A stretch of 64,000 nt of DNA, taken from the NCBI GenBank assembly GCA_964441505.1, contig CAYTUV010000003.1, forward strand, positions 62,001-126,000. The letters are read 5' to 3'. Every line of letters begins with the position of its first letter. Within the stretch, counting starts at the first letter, position 1. The notes beneath the pieces are model-generated. The model was not told the DNA's origin. It did not search any database and was given only the letters and a program-made list of their open reading frames with translations. Both the position numbers and the translations under genes were made by a program. This document shows, piece after piece, positions 33,431-41,880 of this stretch. This DNA is from Fen-1258 sp964441505. GTDB taxonomy: Bacteria > Bacteroidota > Ignavibacteria > Ignavibacteriales > Melioribacteraceae.

Positions 33431-35800
33431 ATGATTAAAAGTTATTTAACTATTGCATTAAGAAACCTAAAAAAGCACAAAGCATTTTCTATAATAAACA
33501 TTCTTGGTTTAACTATTGGAATGGTTGTCTGCATTTTGATTTTGCTATATGTCCGGTTTGAATTGAGTTATGATAAATTCCACAAAAATTACGATCGGAT
33601 TTACCGTGTGGAAAAAAGTTCTTCCAATGAAACGGAATTCAATTTAACATGTCCTGCAGTCTTAGCGCCGGTATTGAAAAAAAATTATCCTGAAGTAGAA
33701 AACGTAACAAGAATACTTAATCCATCGTGGTTCCAGCCGAAGGTGCTGATGCAATACAAGGATAAACAATTTTATGAAGAGAGATATTTAAATATCGAGC
33801 CAAACTTTTTTGAGATTTTCGACTTTGAATTTATAGAAGGAAATAGTAAGGACGCTTTTACAAATCCGAATTCAATCGTTCTAACCGAAGAATTAGCAAA
33901 AAAGTATTTCGGTAACGTTGATCCGTTGGGTAAAGTAATTCGTGTTGAGAATAACGATCTAAAAGTTGCCGGAGTTATAAAAAATGTTCCGGTAAATTCT
34001 CATATGCAGTTTCGGTTTTTAACTGCAATAAAATTTGGTCCTGAATTTGGAGAAGAAACTTCATGGAACAATTGGAATTATCACACCTATATAAAGTTGC
34101 GAGAGAATTCATCTCCTAACGATTTCGAAAAGAAGATAATTGATTTGCCCGACAGAGAAACAGATCATAAGCAGATGGTAAATCTTACTATTCGTCCAAT
34201 GAAAGACATTCATCTTTATTCTCATTCTAAAGATGAACTCGGTGTGAACGGAAGTGCAGAAAGCATTTATCTTTTTTCTTCACTGGCTCTCCTCGTTTTA
34301 ATTATTGCGTGTATAAATTTTATGAATCTTTCAACCGCTCGATCTTCAAAACGTGCAGTTGAAGTAGGATTACGAAAAGTTATCGGCGCCAACCGGTTTC
34401 AAATTGTTAAACAGTTCTTAGGTGAATCAATTATTCTCTCTGTTATTTCATTTATTCTTGCAATGATAATTATAAGCATCTCGCTTCCATTCTTTAACAA
34501 ATTTGCCGAGGTAAAAATTGAACCTGACGATCTACTTAGCTTGAGTTTAATATCAAGTTTATTCGGTTTAACGATCTTTACAGGTTTGATCGCAGGAAGC
34601 TATCCTGCATTTTATCTTTCATCTTTTCAACCGATCAGCGCACTTAAAAAGTTTGCACACTTTTTGGGAAAGAGAAATACTCAGTTGGTTTTCAGAAAAG
34701 TTTTGGTTGTGTTTCAATTCGTGATTACTTCAGTATTAATAATCGGGGTGATTATAATTCTCCATCAGCTTCAATTCATCAGAAATAAGGAATTAGGCTA
34801 CAGCAAAGAACAGATACTTGTTATTCCTTCAAATGATTACAGGTCGCTGGATAGTTATGGGGTTCTTAAAAACGAACTTTTACAAAACCCATCAATTGTT
34901 ATTGCTACATTAACATCGGATCTGCCGAATGATATTGCCTCCCGCAGGGATTTCTTCACAGAGAATTTGAACCGTAATCTGATCTGCAGCAGTCTTACAA
35001 TAGATAAAGATTTTTTCTCAACATATAATATTAAGTTGATTGCCGGAAGAACTGTGAAGGAACGCGCTATAGATGACAACACGGAACAATTCATTATTAA
35101 TGAAACCGCCGCTAAAGAAATGAACTTAAGTTCACCTGTTGGTACAAAGATGGGAAGAGGTGAGGAAATTCAGGGTGAGATAGTCGGTGTTACAAAAGAT
35201 TTTCATTTCAAACCGCTGTATGAAAAAATAGGACCGCTCGTAATGCATCTAAACGGAAATCCTCCAAAGTATTTATCTCTTAAACTGAAGACTGAAAAAC
35301 TTAATGCGGTAATGGATTTTATTAAGAAAAAGTTTTACAGTGTATTTCAAGACCGTCCGTTCGATTATTTTTTCTTTGATGAGTCGTTCGATAAAATGTA
35401 TAGGAAAGAAGAAAAATTTGCTTCAATCATCGAGGTGTTTTCTGTTCTTTCAATATTTGTCGGCTGTCTTGGTTTATTCGGGCTTGTTTCTTTTGCGGCT
35501 GAAAGCAGAACAAAAGAGATCGGCATTAGAAAAGTTTTGGGTGCAGAGATGAAAAACATTTTTTATTTGCTCACTAAAGAATTTGCAGCGCTTATTCTCA
35601 TTGCAAACATTGTTGCAATACCGATTGCATATTATACGTTAAGTAAATGGCTCGACGATTTCGCATATAAAACCGAAATGACTTGGTGGATATTTATTCT
35701 GTCTGTTGTCATTTCCTGCGTTCTGGCTGCGGTTACAGTAAGTTATCAAGTTATCAAAGCAGCTACAGCAAATCCGGTCGAAGCTTTACGATATGAATAA
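33431..35800 (+). CDS. MacB/FtsX-type ABC permease 3
   Basis: 789 residues from the ATG at 33431, which aligns with the starts of the sister permeases (MIKSYLTIALRNL) and follows 'gtggagataca'. The longer frame from 33350 only translates the spacer repeat. Architecture as in permeases 1 and 2; coupling motifs 'VEVGLRKVIGANRFQIV' and 'KEIGIRKVLGAEMKNIF'. It ends NPVEALRYE with a hairpin spanning the stop codon and a ghost ESLRYE-stop downstream. The ATPase gene starts 73 bp later. Confidence 0.93.
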   Translation: MIKSYLTIALRNLKKHKAFSIINILGLTIGMVVCILILLYVRFELSYDKFHKNYDRIYRVEKSSSNETEFNLTCPAVLAPVLKKNYPEVENVTRILNPSWFQPKVLMQYKDKQFYEERYLNIEPNFFEIFDFEFIEGNSKDAFTNPNSIVLTEELAKKYFGNVDPLGKVIRVENNDLKVAGVIKNVPVNSHMQFRFLTAIKFGPEFGEETSWNNWNYHTYIKLRENSSPNDFEKKIIDLPDRETDHKQMVNLTIRPMKDIHLYSHSKDELGVNGSAESIYLFSSLALLVLIIACINFMNLSTARSSKRAVEVGLRKVIGANRFQIVKQFLGESIILSVISFILAMIIISISLPFFNKFAEVKIEPDDLLSLSLISSLFGLTIFTGLIAGSYPAFYLSSFQPISALKKFAHFLGKRNTQLVFRKVLVVFQFVITSVLIIGVIIILHQLQFIRNKELGYSKEQILVIPSNDYRSLDSYGVLKNELLQNPSIVIATLTSDLPNDIASRRDFFTENLNRNLICSSLTIDKDFFSTYNIKLIAGRTVKERAIDDNTEQFIINETAAKEMNLSSPVGTKMGRGEEIQGEIVGVTKDFHFKPLYEKIGPLVMHLNGNPPKYLSLKLKTEKLNAVMDFIKKKFYSVFQDRPFDYFFFDESFDKMYRKEEKFASIIEVFSVLSIFVGCLGLFGLVSFAAESRTKEIGIRKVLGAEMKNIFYLLTKEFAALILIANIVAIPIAYYTLSKWLDDFAYKTEMTWWIFILSVVISCVLAAVTVSYQVIKAATANPVEALRYE

Positions 35801-35811
35801 TATCGGAAAGC
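35783..35811 (+). other. Hairpin over the stop codon of permease 3
   Basis: 'gctttacgatat' (35783-35794) pairs with 'atatcggaaagc' (35800-35811) at 11 of 12 positions (one A-G mismatch), with loop 'gaata'. It is equivalent in position to 30833-30857 and 33317-33345. Confidence 0.8.
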
Positions 35812-35816
35812 GCATG

Positions 35817-35855
35817 TCCCGACTAGTCGGGATAGAAAGTTTGAGGTATGAATAA
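35817..35855 (+). repeat. Palindrome plus ghost ESLRYE tail after permease 3
   Basis: The perfect palindrome 'tcccgactagtcggga' (35817-35832) is followed at 35835-35855 by codons for E-S-L-R-Y-E-stop that are outside any gene. It has the same order as behind permease 1: hairpin, small cccg/cggg palindrome, ghost tail. Confidence 0.75.
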
Positions 35856-35873
35856 CAATAACGGAATAAAATC

Positions 35874-36536
35874 ATGATAAAACTAACCAACATCTCGAAG
35901 TACTACGAAAACAAGTTTATAAAAACTTATGTGTTGAGAAACATCAATCTGGAAATTGAAGAAGGAGAATTCGTTTCTGTAATGGGACCATCGGGCGCGG
36001 GCAAATCTACTCTGCTCTATATAATCGGAATGCTTGACACAGCTTCCGAAGGGGAATACTATTTTTTCGAAGAACCCGTTCACAAAATGAAAGAGAAAAA
36101 ACTTGCCGAGCTTCATAAGTCGCACATTGGATTTGTCTTTCAGCAATATCATTTGATTGATGAATTAACGGTATTTGAAAATCTTGAAACGCCGCTGCTG
36201 TATCAAAAAATAAAAACTTCCGAACGGAAAGGATTGGTTGCAGATATTTTGGATCGTTTCAGCATAGTGGCAAAAAAAGATTTATTTCCCAATCAGCTTT
36301 CCGGCGGGCAGCAGCAGCTTGTAGCAATAGCCCGTGCGATAATCGCCAAACCGAAATTAATTCTTGCGGATGAACCGACAGGTAATCTTCATACAGATCA
36401 AGGAAAAATTATAATGGAGATGTTGAAAAAATTAAACGGAGAAGGAACAACAATTATTCAAGTTACTCACTCGGATGTAAATGCACAGTATGGAAATAGA
36501 ATTATAAAATTAAAAGATGGGTGGATTGAGAAATAG
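35874..36536 (+). CDS. ABC transporter ATPase 1 (LolD/MacB type)
   Basis: 220 residues. Walker A 'GPSGAGKSTLL', Q-loop 'GFVFQQYHLIDELT', signature 'LSGGQQQLVAIARA', Walker B 'LILADEPTGNL', H-loop 'VTHSD'. The signature has Leu where the second ATPase has Arg (GGQQQLVA against GGQQQRVA). Powers one or more of the flanking FtsX-type permeases, driving transport by mechanotransmission from the cytoplasmic face. Placed between permeases 3 and 4. Confidence 0.94.
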   Translation: MIKLTNISKYYENKFIKTYVLRNINLEIEEGEFVSVMGPSGAGKSTLLYIIGMLDTASEGEYYFFEEPVHKMKEKKLAELHKSHIGFVFQQYHLIDELTVFENLETPLLYQKIKTSERKGLVADILDRFSIVAKKDLFPNQLSGGQQQLVAIARAIIAKPKLILADEPTGNLHTDQGKIIMEMLKKLNGEGTTIIQVTHSDVNAQYGNRIIKLKDGWIEK

Positions 36537-36623
36537 GAAACAGCTATTAGCATTTAGCTCTTAGCAGAAATGATTTTTTTTGCTAAAAACTAATTCTAAA
36601 GAGTTTAATAAAAAGGTGAAATC
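36537..36623 (+). repeat. Spacer with 'agctattagc' dispersed repeat
   Basis: Begins with 'cagctattagcatttagctc', wording that repeats within itself (ttagc units) and is typical of dispersed spacer repeats. It ends with an 'aaaaaggtgaaatc' RBS for the GTG start at 36624. No ORF. Confidence 0.45.
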
Positions 36624-38984
36624 GTGTTTAAACATTATTTGAAAATTGCATTTAGAAATGTCTTAAAGCAGAAGACTACTTCATTCGTCAATATTGTAGG
36701 ATTATCCGTTGGTATGGCTTGCTGTATTCTGATACTTCTTTTTGTTCAGTTTGAATTGAGTTATGACAAGTTCCAGAAGAACGGCAGCAATATTTATAAA
36801 GTACTCGAACGAGGTTATACCAAAGGGATTTTCTACAGCAGTGGGACACCAATTCCTTTGGGTCCTACAATAAAAAATATTTTTCCTGAATGTGTTCATG
36901 CGGTAAGATTTTCTTCAAGAAAAGCGTGGAATTCAATTCAATATGGTGAGAAGAGGTTTGAAGAGAATGGAATAACATCAGCCGATCCGGGTATATTCGA
37001 GATGTTTACATTTGAATTCATAAAGGGCGATCATAAATCCGCGCTATTTGAGCCCAATTGTATTGTTATTAATAATGAAATTGCAAAAAAATATTTTGGT
37101 GAAGAAGACCCTTATGGTAAAATAATTAATATTGGTAAGGATGCTTTTAAAATTACCGGCATCGTAAAGAATTTACCTTCAAACTCAACTCTTAAATGCA
37201 GAGCAATAATTTCATTTTCCAGTAACGATTCGTTCAAAAAAATGGAAAATCATTGGGGAAATAATTTTGCGGAAACCTACATTCAGTTAAATCCTCATTC
37301 CTCATATCAATCCATAGGAACAAAACTGAAAGAATATTTGGATAAAAATCTAAAACAATGGCAAAACGAAAAAAGAACTTTTACGTTACAACCATTCAAC
37401 CGGATTCATCTTTACTCACAAGCAGATTATGGAATTGAAGGTTATGGCGATTACAGAACTGTAATAATTTATGCTGCAATTGCATTTTTTGTTTTATTAA
37501 TTGCTTCAATAAATTTTATTAATATTTCCTTAGCACAAACCGCAACCCGGTTTAAGGAAATTGGATTGCGCAAAGTTATGGGAGCGTTTAAGAAACAGAT
37601 CGTTCTTCAATTCTGGGGAGAAATTATTTTTCTTTGTTTAATTGCTTTAACTCTTTCAGTTCTGCTTGTAAGTGTTATGCTTCCTAAATTTAATGAGCTG
37701 CTTAATAGGCAGATTACTTTTAATCTAGGTCTCAATACATTATTGGGTATAGGAGGAATATTCCTCTTGACCGGCATAATTGCCGGGTTATTTCCTTCAT
37801 TCTTGTTTTCAAAATATGAAGCCGTAAATATATTGAGCGGTAAAATAAAGATTGGCGGCAATACCGGATTTACTAAATCACTCATTGTGCTTCAATTCTC
37901 TCTTTCAATCTTTTTTTTGATTTGCACAACAGTTATGTCTCAACAGATTAGTTTTATAATGAATCAACACCATGTGCCGGAAAATGAAAAAATTATTGAA
38001 GTAAGTACAAATACACTAATCTCTTTTTACCCGGATTGGCAGGTGAGAAAGAAAAATACAGATTTATATACGAGTGAAGTTTCAATATTTCCCCTAATAA
38101 AACATTCAGCGGGTGAACCGGGAGCTATTGCAATAATCCAGATGGAACATGATGGAAGGAAATGGGACGGTATTTTGGCCGATCGTACTGAAAAATATTT
38201 TGATATGTTCGGTATAAAAATTAAAGAAGGCAGGGGTTTTAACATTGATGAATTTCCAAGCGATTCAGCTAGTTCAGTAATTATCAATGAGACGTTTGTA
38301 AAAGAAAATAAAATCAAAAATCCAGTAGGAAATACAATCAAATTCTTTGATAAGTCTTACTCGATTATTGGCGTTGTTGAGGATTTTCTTTACGGAAATA
38401 TAAAACGTAAAATACCCGCATTAGCAATAGAGTATGCCAGGATGGATCTTTCTACTATCTATTTTACAGTTAACGAAAAAGATATTTCTGCTGTTCTTAA
38501 ATTTTTACAAAATAAATGGCATGAACTATTTCCTAACGCTTTATTCAGTTACTCATTTTACGATGAGTCCTGGCGAAAAGAATATGACAAGGAAATCAAC
38601 AGCAGGGAAATGCTTGGTTTTGTTAGCATATTAGTCGTACTGCTTGCAAGCTTTGGTATTCTTGGTTTAACAACCCTAACAATTGCAAAACGAACAAAAG
38701 AAATTGGCGTGCGTAAAGTTCTTGGTGCATCTGTAAGAAATATTATTTTTCTCTTAACCAAACAGTTCGGATTGATGGTAATTATATCTGCGGTTATTGC
38801 AGGCCCCTTTGCTTATTACTACATGAAAGAATGGCTAAATGATTTTGTCTACCGGATTGATATTAAAATATGGGTATTCATTTTCTCTACTGTTTTGACC
38901 CTTCTGATATCTTTGTTTGTAGTGAGCTTCAAAGCGATCAAAGCCGCTCTAGCTAATCCTGTGGAATCTTTAAGATATGAATAA
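36624..38984 (+). CDS. MacB/FtsX-type ABC permease 4
   Basis: 786 residues from a GTG start at 36624 with 'aaaggtg' upstream. Same two-half permease architecture, with coupling motifs 'KEIGLRKVMGAFKKQIV' and 'KEIGVRKVLGASVRNII'. It differs from the other three in ending NPVESLRYE (serine instead of alanine) and in having no hairpin over the stop codon. Its last 21 nt are identical to the ghost tail behind permease 1, so this is probably the unmodified form of the gene end. ATPase 2 follows after 30 bp. Confidence 0.93.
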   Translation: MFKHYLKIAFRNVLKQKTTSFVNIVGLSVGMACCILILLFVQFELSYDKFQKNGSNIYKVLERGYTKGIFYSSGTPIPLGPTIKNIFPECVHAVRFSSRKAWNSIQYGEKRFEENGITSADPGIFEMFTFEFIKGDHKSALFEPNCIVINNEIAKKYFGEEDPYGKIINIGKDAFKITGIVKNLPSNSTLKCRAIISFSSNDSFKKMENHWGNNFAETYIQLNPHSSYQSIGTKLKEYLDKNLKQWQNEKRTFTLQPFNRIHLYSQADYGIEGYGDYRTVIIYAAIAFFVLLIASINFINISLAQTATRFKEIGLRKVMGAFKKQIVLQFWGEIIFLCLIALTLSVLLVSVMLPKFNELLNRQITFNLGLNTLLGIGGIFLLTGIIAGLFPSFLFSKYEAVNILSGKIKIGGNTGFTKSLIVLQFSLSIFFLICTTVMSQQISFIMNQHHVPENEKIIEVSTNTLISFYPDWQVRKKNTDLYTSEVSIFPLIKHSAGEPGAIAIIQMEHDGRKWDGILADRTEKYFDMFGIKIKEGRGFNIDEFPSDSASSVIINETFVKENKIKNPVGNTIKFFDKSYSIIGVVEDFLYGNIKRKIPALAIEYARMDLSTIYFTVNEKDISAVLKFLQNKWHELFPNALFSYSFYDESWRKEYDKEINSREMLGFVSILVVLLASFGILGLTTLTIAKRTKEIGVRKVLGASVRNIIFLLTKQFGLMVIISAVIAGPFAYYYMKEWLNDFVYRIDIKIWVFIFSTVLTLLISLFVVSFKAIKAALANPVESLRYE

Positions 38985-39014
38985 AATTAATCAAAATAGA
39001 TTAAAGGAGTTAAA

Positions 39015-39704
39015 ATGATAAGCACAAAAAACTTAAGAAAAATTTTTAGAACGGAAGAAGTTGAAACTTCCGCACTTGATAACGTTAATCTGGAAATCAA
39101 ACAAGGGGAATTCGTTTCAATCATGGGTCCTTCCGGATGCGGTAAATCCACGTTAATGAATATTCTTGGACTTTTAGACAATCCGACGGAAGGTGAATAC
39201 CATTTTTTAGGAAAGGAAGTTTCTAAATTCACAGAAAGACAGCGGGCTCATATGCGAAAAGAAAATATAGGATTTGTATTTCAAAGTTTTAATTTGATTG
39301 ACGAGCTTACCGTATTCGAAAACATTGAACTGCCGTTACTTTATCTTAAAGTTTCTCCTGCAGAGAGAAAAAGAAAAGTTCATACTGTTCTTGAGATAAT
39401 GGAAATAATGCATCGCAAAAATCATTTTCCGCAGCAGCTATCGGGAGGGCAGCAACAAAGAGTTGCGGTTGCAAGGGCAATTGTTGCAGAACCCAAATTA
39501 ATTCTTGCAGATGAACCGACTGGAAACTTAGACTCGACCCATGGTGATGAAGTAATGAAGATGCTGACTTATCTTAATGAGAACGGAACGACCATTGTAA
39601 TGGTTACTCACTCGCCTGCTTATGCCGAATATGGGAGTCGTGTTGTTCACTTATTTGATGGTCATATAGTTACGGAAAATTTTAATGAACAATTCCGTGT
39701 GTAG
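39015..39704 (+). CDS. ABC transporter ATPase 2 (LolD/MacB type)
   Basis: 229 residues. Walker A 'GPSGCGKSTLM', Q-loop 'GFVFQSFNLIDELT', signature 'LSGGQQQRVAVARA', Walker B 'LILADEPTGNLDS', H-loop 'VTHSP'. The start ATG has a strong 'aaaggagttaaa'. Last gene of the export operon. Having two ATPases for four permeases suggests either two distinct transporters or exchangeable pairs working with the single adaptor. Confidence 0.95.
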   Translation: MISTKNLRKIFRTEEVETSALDNVNLEIKQGEFVSIMGPSGCGKSTLMNILGLLDNPTEGEYHFLGKEVSKFTERQRAHMRKENIGFVFQSFNLIDELTVFENIELPLLYLKVSPAERKRKVHTVLEIMEIMHRKNHFPQQLSGGQQQRVAVARAIVAEPKLILADEPTGNLDSTHGDEVMKMLTYLNENGTTIVMVTHSPAYAEYGSRVVHLFDGHIVTENFNEQFRV

Positions 39705-39764
39705 TTCTGATGATTTTGAAGTGAGGTAATAGAAAGTTGAAGAGCATAATTTAAAATAAGAAGT

Positions 39765-39885
39765 TGTCTCAAAATCTTTGAATTGTCATTCTGAATCCCG
39801 ATGAAGTCGGGATTCAGAATCTGAAAATGAATTGAAAAGAGATTCTTCAGTCGCTACGCTCCTTCAGAATAACACTTTTGAGACG
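39765..39885. repeat. Nested palindromic element after the ABC operon
   Basis: Outer arms 'tgtctcaaaa' (39765-39774) and 'ttttgagacg' (39876-39885) match at 9 of 10 positions. Inside, 'attctgaatcccga' (39788-39801) pairs perfectly over 14 bp with 39807-39820, with loop tgaag. The right half carries 'gattcttcagtcgctacgct', a dispersed-repeat wording also seen in degraded form around 49360. No ORF. It sits between convergent gene ends and lacks a U-run, so I do not call it a terminator. Confidence 0.75.
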
Positions 39886-39902
39886 TCCTCTTCCTTTAAA
39901 AA

Positions 39903-41057
39903 CTATTTCTTAAAAAACTCTCCGGTTATTATGTACCAATCTTTTTCTTCTAAGTTTTCTAACTGTCCCCAGTAAAGATCAAAACTTTCTTTCCTGTCTT
40001 CCTCTTTACTAATAAAATTTTTAATCTCTTTGGTGTACTTCTCAATTTCGTCCTGATAAAAACTAACAGCATTCTTTCCAATCTTAAGCTGAGATAATTC
40101 CGTATCTAATTTATCGGCATCTATGATGCAGATCCAATTCTTTTCATATGTAGAATAATCGAGAGCATCGATATTATCGCCGAGATCGTTATTAACTTTA
40201 GCTACCTGTCCGCTCACTGGAGAATTAAACTGAATAGATTTCTTTCCTTGCTTGATGATAAAAAGAGGTTGACCCTTGGCAATATTCATTCCGAGGTTCG
40301 GAAATTCGATATCGTCAATTTTACCAATCAGTTTTTTTGCGAAATCATCTAAACCTATACGAACCTTACCGTCCTGCGCAATTGCTGCCCAGCAATGTCC
40401 TTCGGAAATAAAAACGCCGCCGGGTATTGCAAATTCACCGACATTTAATTTTTCTTCTTCGCTGAGGTGAGTGATATAAACCCGGGGTTTAAGCTGCTTA
40501 TGTATTCTATCCTGTCTCTTTATTAAAGATTTTTTAGTGAACTCGAGTAATTCATCTTCAGTAAATGGTTTCTGTACGTAATCCATTGCACCCAGCTTCA
40601 TACATTCAACCGCTGTTTCAACTGTTGCATAACCGGTCACAATAACAACATCTATATCGGGACGTAAAGATTTAATGGACTTTGTTACTTCCACACCATC
40701 CATCTCGGGCATTTTCAAGTCTGTGAAGACAAAATCGTAATGGTGGGATTTAATTAGATTCAATGCCTGGTAACCGGATGTTACCGTATCAATGGAATAA
40801 CCATCCAATACCAGAATTTTTCTAAAACTATCCAGGATAACATTTTCATCATCAACACATAAAATCTTTGCTTTGGGGTTTGGTACTTCGGCACGTTTAA
40901 GCGAAACGGCTTCTTGGCTTAAATCAACCGTTACGCTTTCTTTCAGAATGGATTCTCGTTCCTTGCGGATTTTCTTTTCGTTTACTGTCTTTATCGCATA
41001 TCTAATTATTACATCAGCGATTATGAAAATTATTACGGCAAGAATAAAGAGCGGCAT
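39903..41057 (-). CDS. Membrane-anchored response regulator with GcvH-like output
   Basis: 384 residues: an N-terminal membrane helix (1-20), receiver domain (about 64-178; D113 in 'VFTDLKMPEMDG', K163 in 'VQKPF'), then a GcvH-like lipoyl-carrier domain (about 213-305). The GcvH match is clear: 'GKVRIGLDDFAKKLIGKIDD', 'FPNLGMNIAKGQPLF' and 'FNSPVSGQVAKVN'. Aligned on PVSG, K272 occupies the lipoyl-lysine position, although the usual ESVKAAS context is changed to KQGKKSI. No DNA-binding domain. Last gene of a run with a heme-sensor kinase and a quinone-linked cytochrome complex. Strong RBS 'aaggagatata'. Confidence 0.85.
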   Translation of the reverse strand: MPLFILAVIIFIIADVIIRYAIKTVNEKKIRKERESILKESVTVDLSQEAVSLKRAEVPNPKAKILCVDDENVILDSFRKILVLDGYSIDTVTSGYQALNLIKSHHYDFVFTDLKMPEMDGVEVTKSIKSLRPDIDVVIVTGYATVETAVECMKLGAMDYVQKPFTEDELLEFTKKSLIKRQDRIHKQLKPRVYITHLSEEEKLNVGEFAIPGGVFISEGHCWAAIAQDGKVRIGLDDFAKKLIGKIDDIEFPNLGMNIAKGQPLFIIKQGKKSIQFNSPVSGQVAKVNNDLGDNIDALDYSTYEKNWICIIDADKLDTELSQLKIGKNAVSFYQDEIEKYTKEIKNFISKEEDRKESFDLYWGQLENLEEKDWYIITGEFFKK

Positions 41058-41088
41058 AATTATATCTCCTTGAATTAATAAACTTTGT

Positions 41089-41880
41089 TTATGTTCTGTC
41101 TGAACTGCATGGAATTAATAATGTCATTTCGTACTCAAGTTCCGTTGGAATAATTCTGTAAATCCACCCTTCAAAATAGGGGTCTTTCTCCAAAAGTTCC
41201 GGCTCATCTAATAATCTTTCGTTTTTAGCAATGATGGTTCCGCTAATTACCGAATACAACTGATGAATCAATCCGTCCTCGGTTTCAAATTTTACGGCGG
41301 TCGATGCTTGAGTAAGCACTTCATTTACTTCAAGTAGATCTATCTTCTTTATCTGATCTAATGTTTTGATGAAAAAATCTGTTGCGCCAATTAATACGGA
41401 ACCGTCAAATTCTTTATTCATCCAGCATGAATAACCAAGTCGATAATATTTAGCAGGGGATGGTACAAGCAGTACGGAGTCATCGTTTAATTTCTGCATG
41501 CTCAATAGTCTGCTGTATTTTATTCCTCTGTGAATGACGCTTGTAAGTTCATCTACTGTAAACGGCTTTGGTATGAATTCGATTGCACCTGTATAAAGTG
41601 ATTTCACTGCATTTTCAATAGTTGAAAAACCGGTAGTCATTATTACCGGAGTATCAATTCTTCTCGATTCGAGTTCGGCTAAAAATTGAAAACCATCCAT
41701 TCCCGGAAGCATTATATCGCAAATGATTAGATCAAAATCTTCTATCTTAATTTTTTCAAGTGCAGAGGGAGCGTCCATCACAAAATCAAAAGAATAGTTT
41801 TCCATTTCAATAATTTTTGAAATGGAATCGATCACAACTTGTTCATCATCAATTATCAATATGTTTTTATGCTCTTTCAT
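41089..41880 (-). CDS. Response regulator with GcvH-like domain lacking lipoyl lysine
   Basis: 263 residues: receiver domain (1-122; D55 in 'LIICDIMLPGMDG', K105 in 'IPKPF') followed by a GcvH-like domain (about 146-240) recognised from 'GSVLIGATDFFIKTLDQIKK', 'LYSVISGTIIAKN' and 'DPYFEGWIYRI'. At the place of the lipoylated lysine the alignment gives G203, so it probably cannot carry lipoate. No DNA-binding domain. The start overlaps the kinase stop codon (TAATG), so it is coupled to it. Paralogue of 39903-41057 but without the membrane anchor. Confidence 0.83.
   Translation of the reverse strand: MKEHKNILIIDDEQVVIDSISKIIEMENYSFDFVMDAPSALEKIKIEDFDLIICDIMLPGMDGFQFLAELESRRIDTPVIMTTGFSTIENAVKSLYTGAIEFIPKPFTVDELTSVIHRGIKYSRLLSMQKLNDDSVLLVPSPAKYYRLGYSCWMNKEFDGSVLIGATDFFIKTLDQIKKIDLLEVNEVLTQASTAVKFETEDGLIHQLYSVISGTIIAKNERLLDEPELLEKDPYFEGWIYRIIPTELEYEMTLLIPCSSDRT

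Noticed and set aside
27207..39704. Complete tripartite MacAB-TolC efflux operon
   Set aside because: No TolC-like outer-membrane gene is present, and the permeases are the unfused double-length type with separate ATPases.
39788..39820. Terminator of the ABC operon
   Set aside because: The stem is strong but is not followed by a T-run on either strand, and it is part of a larger nested palindrome.
39903..41880. Glycine cleavage system H protein genes
   Set aside because: The GcvH-like part is the C-terminal output domain of receiver proteins. No gcvP or gcvT is nearby, and one copy lacks the lipoyl lysine.
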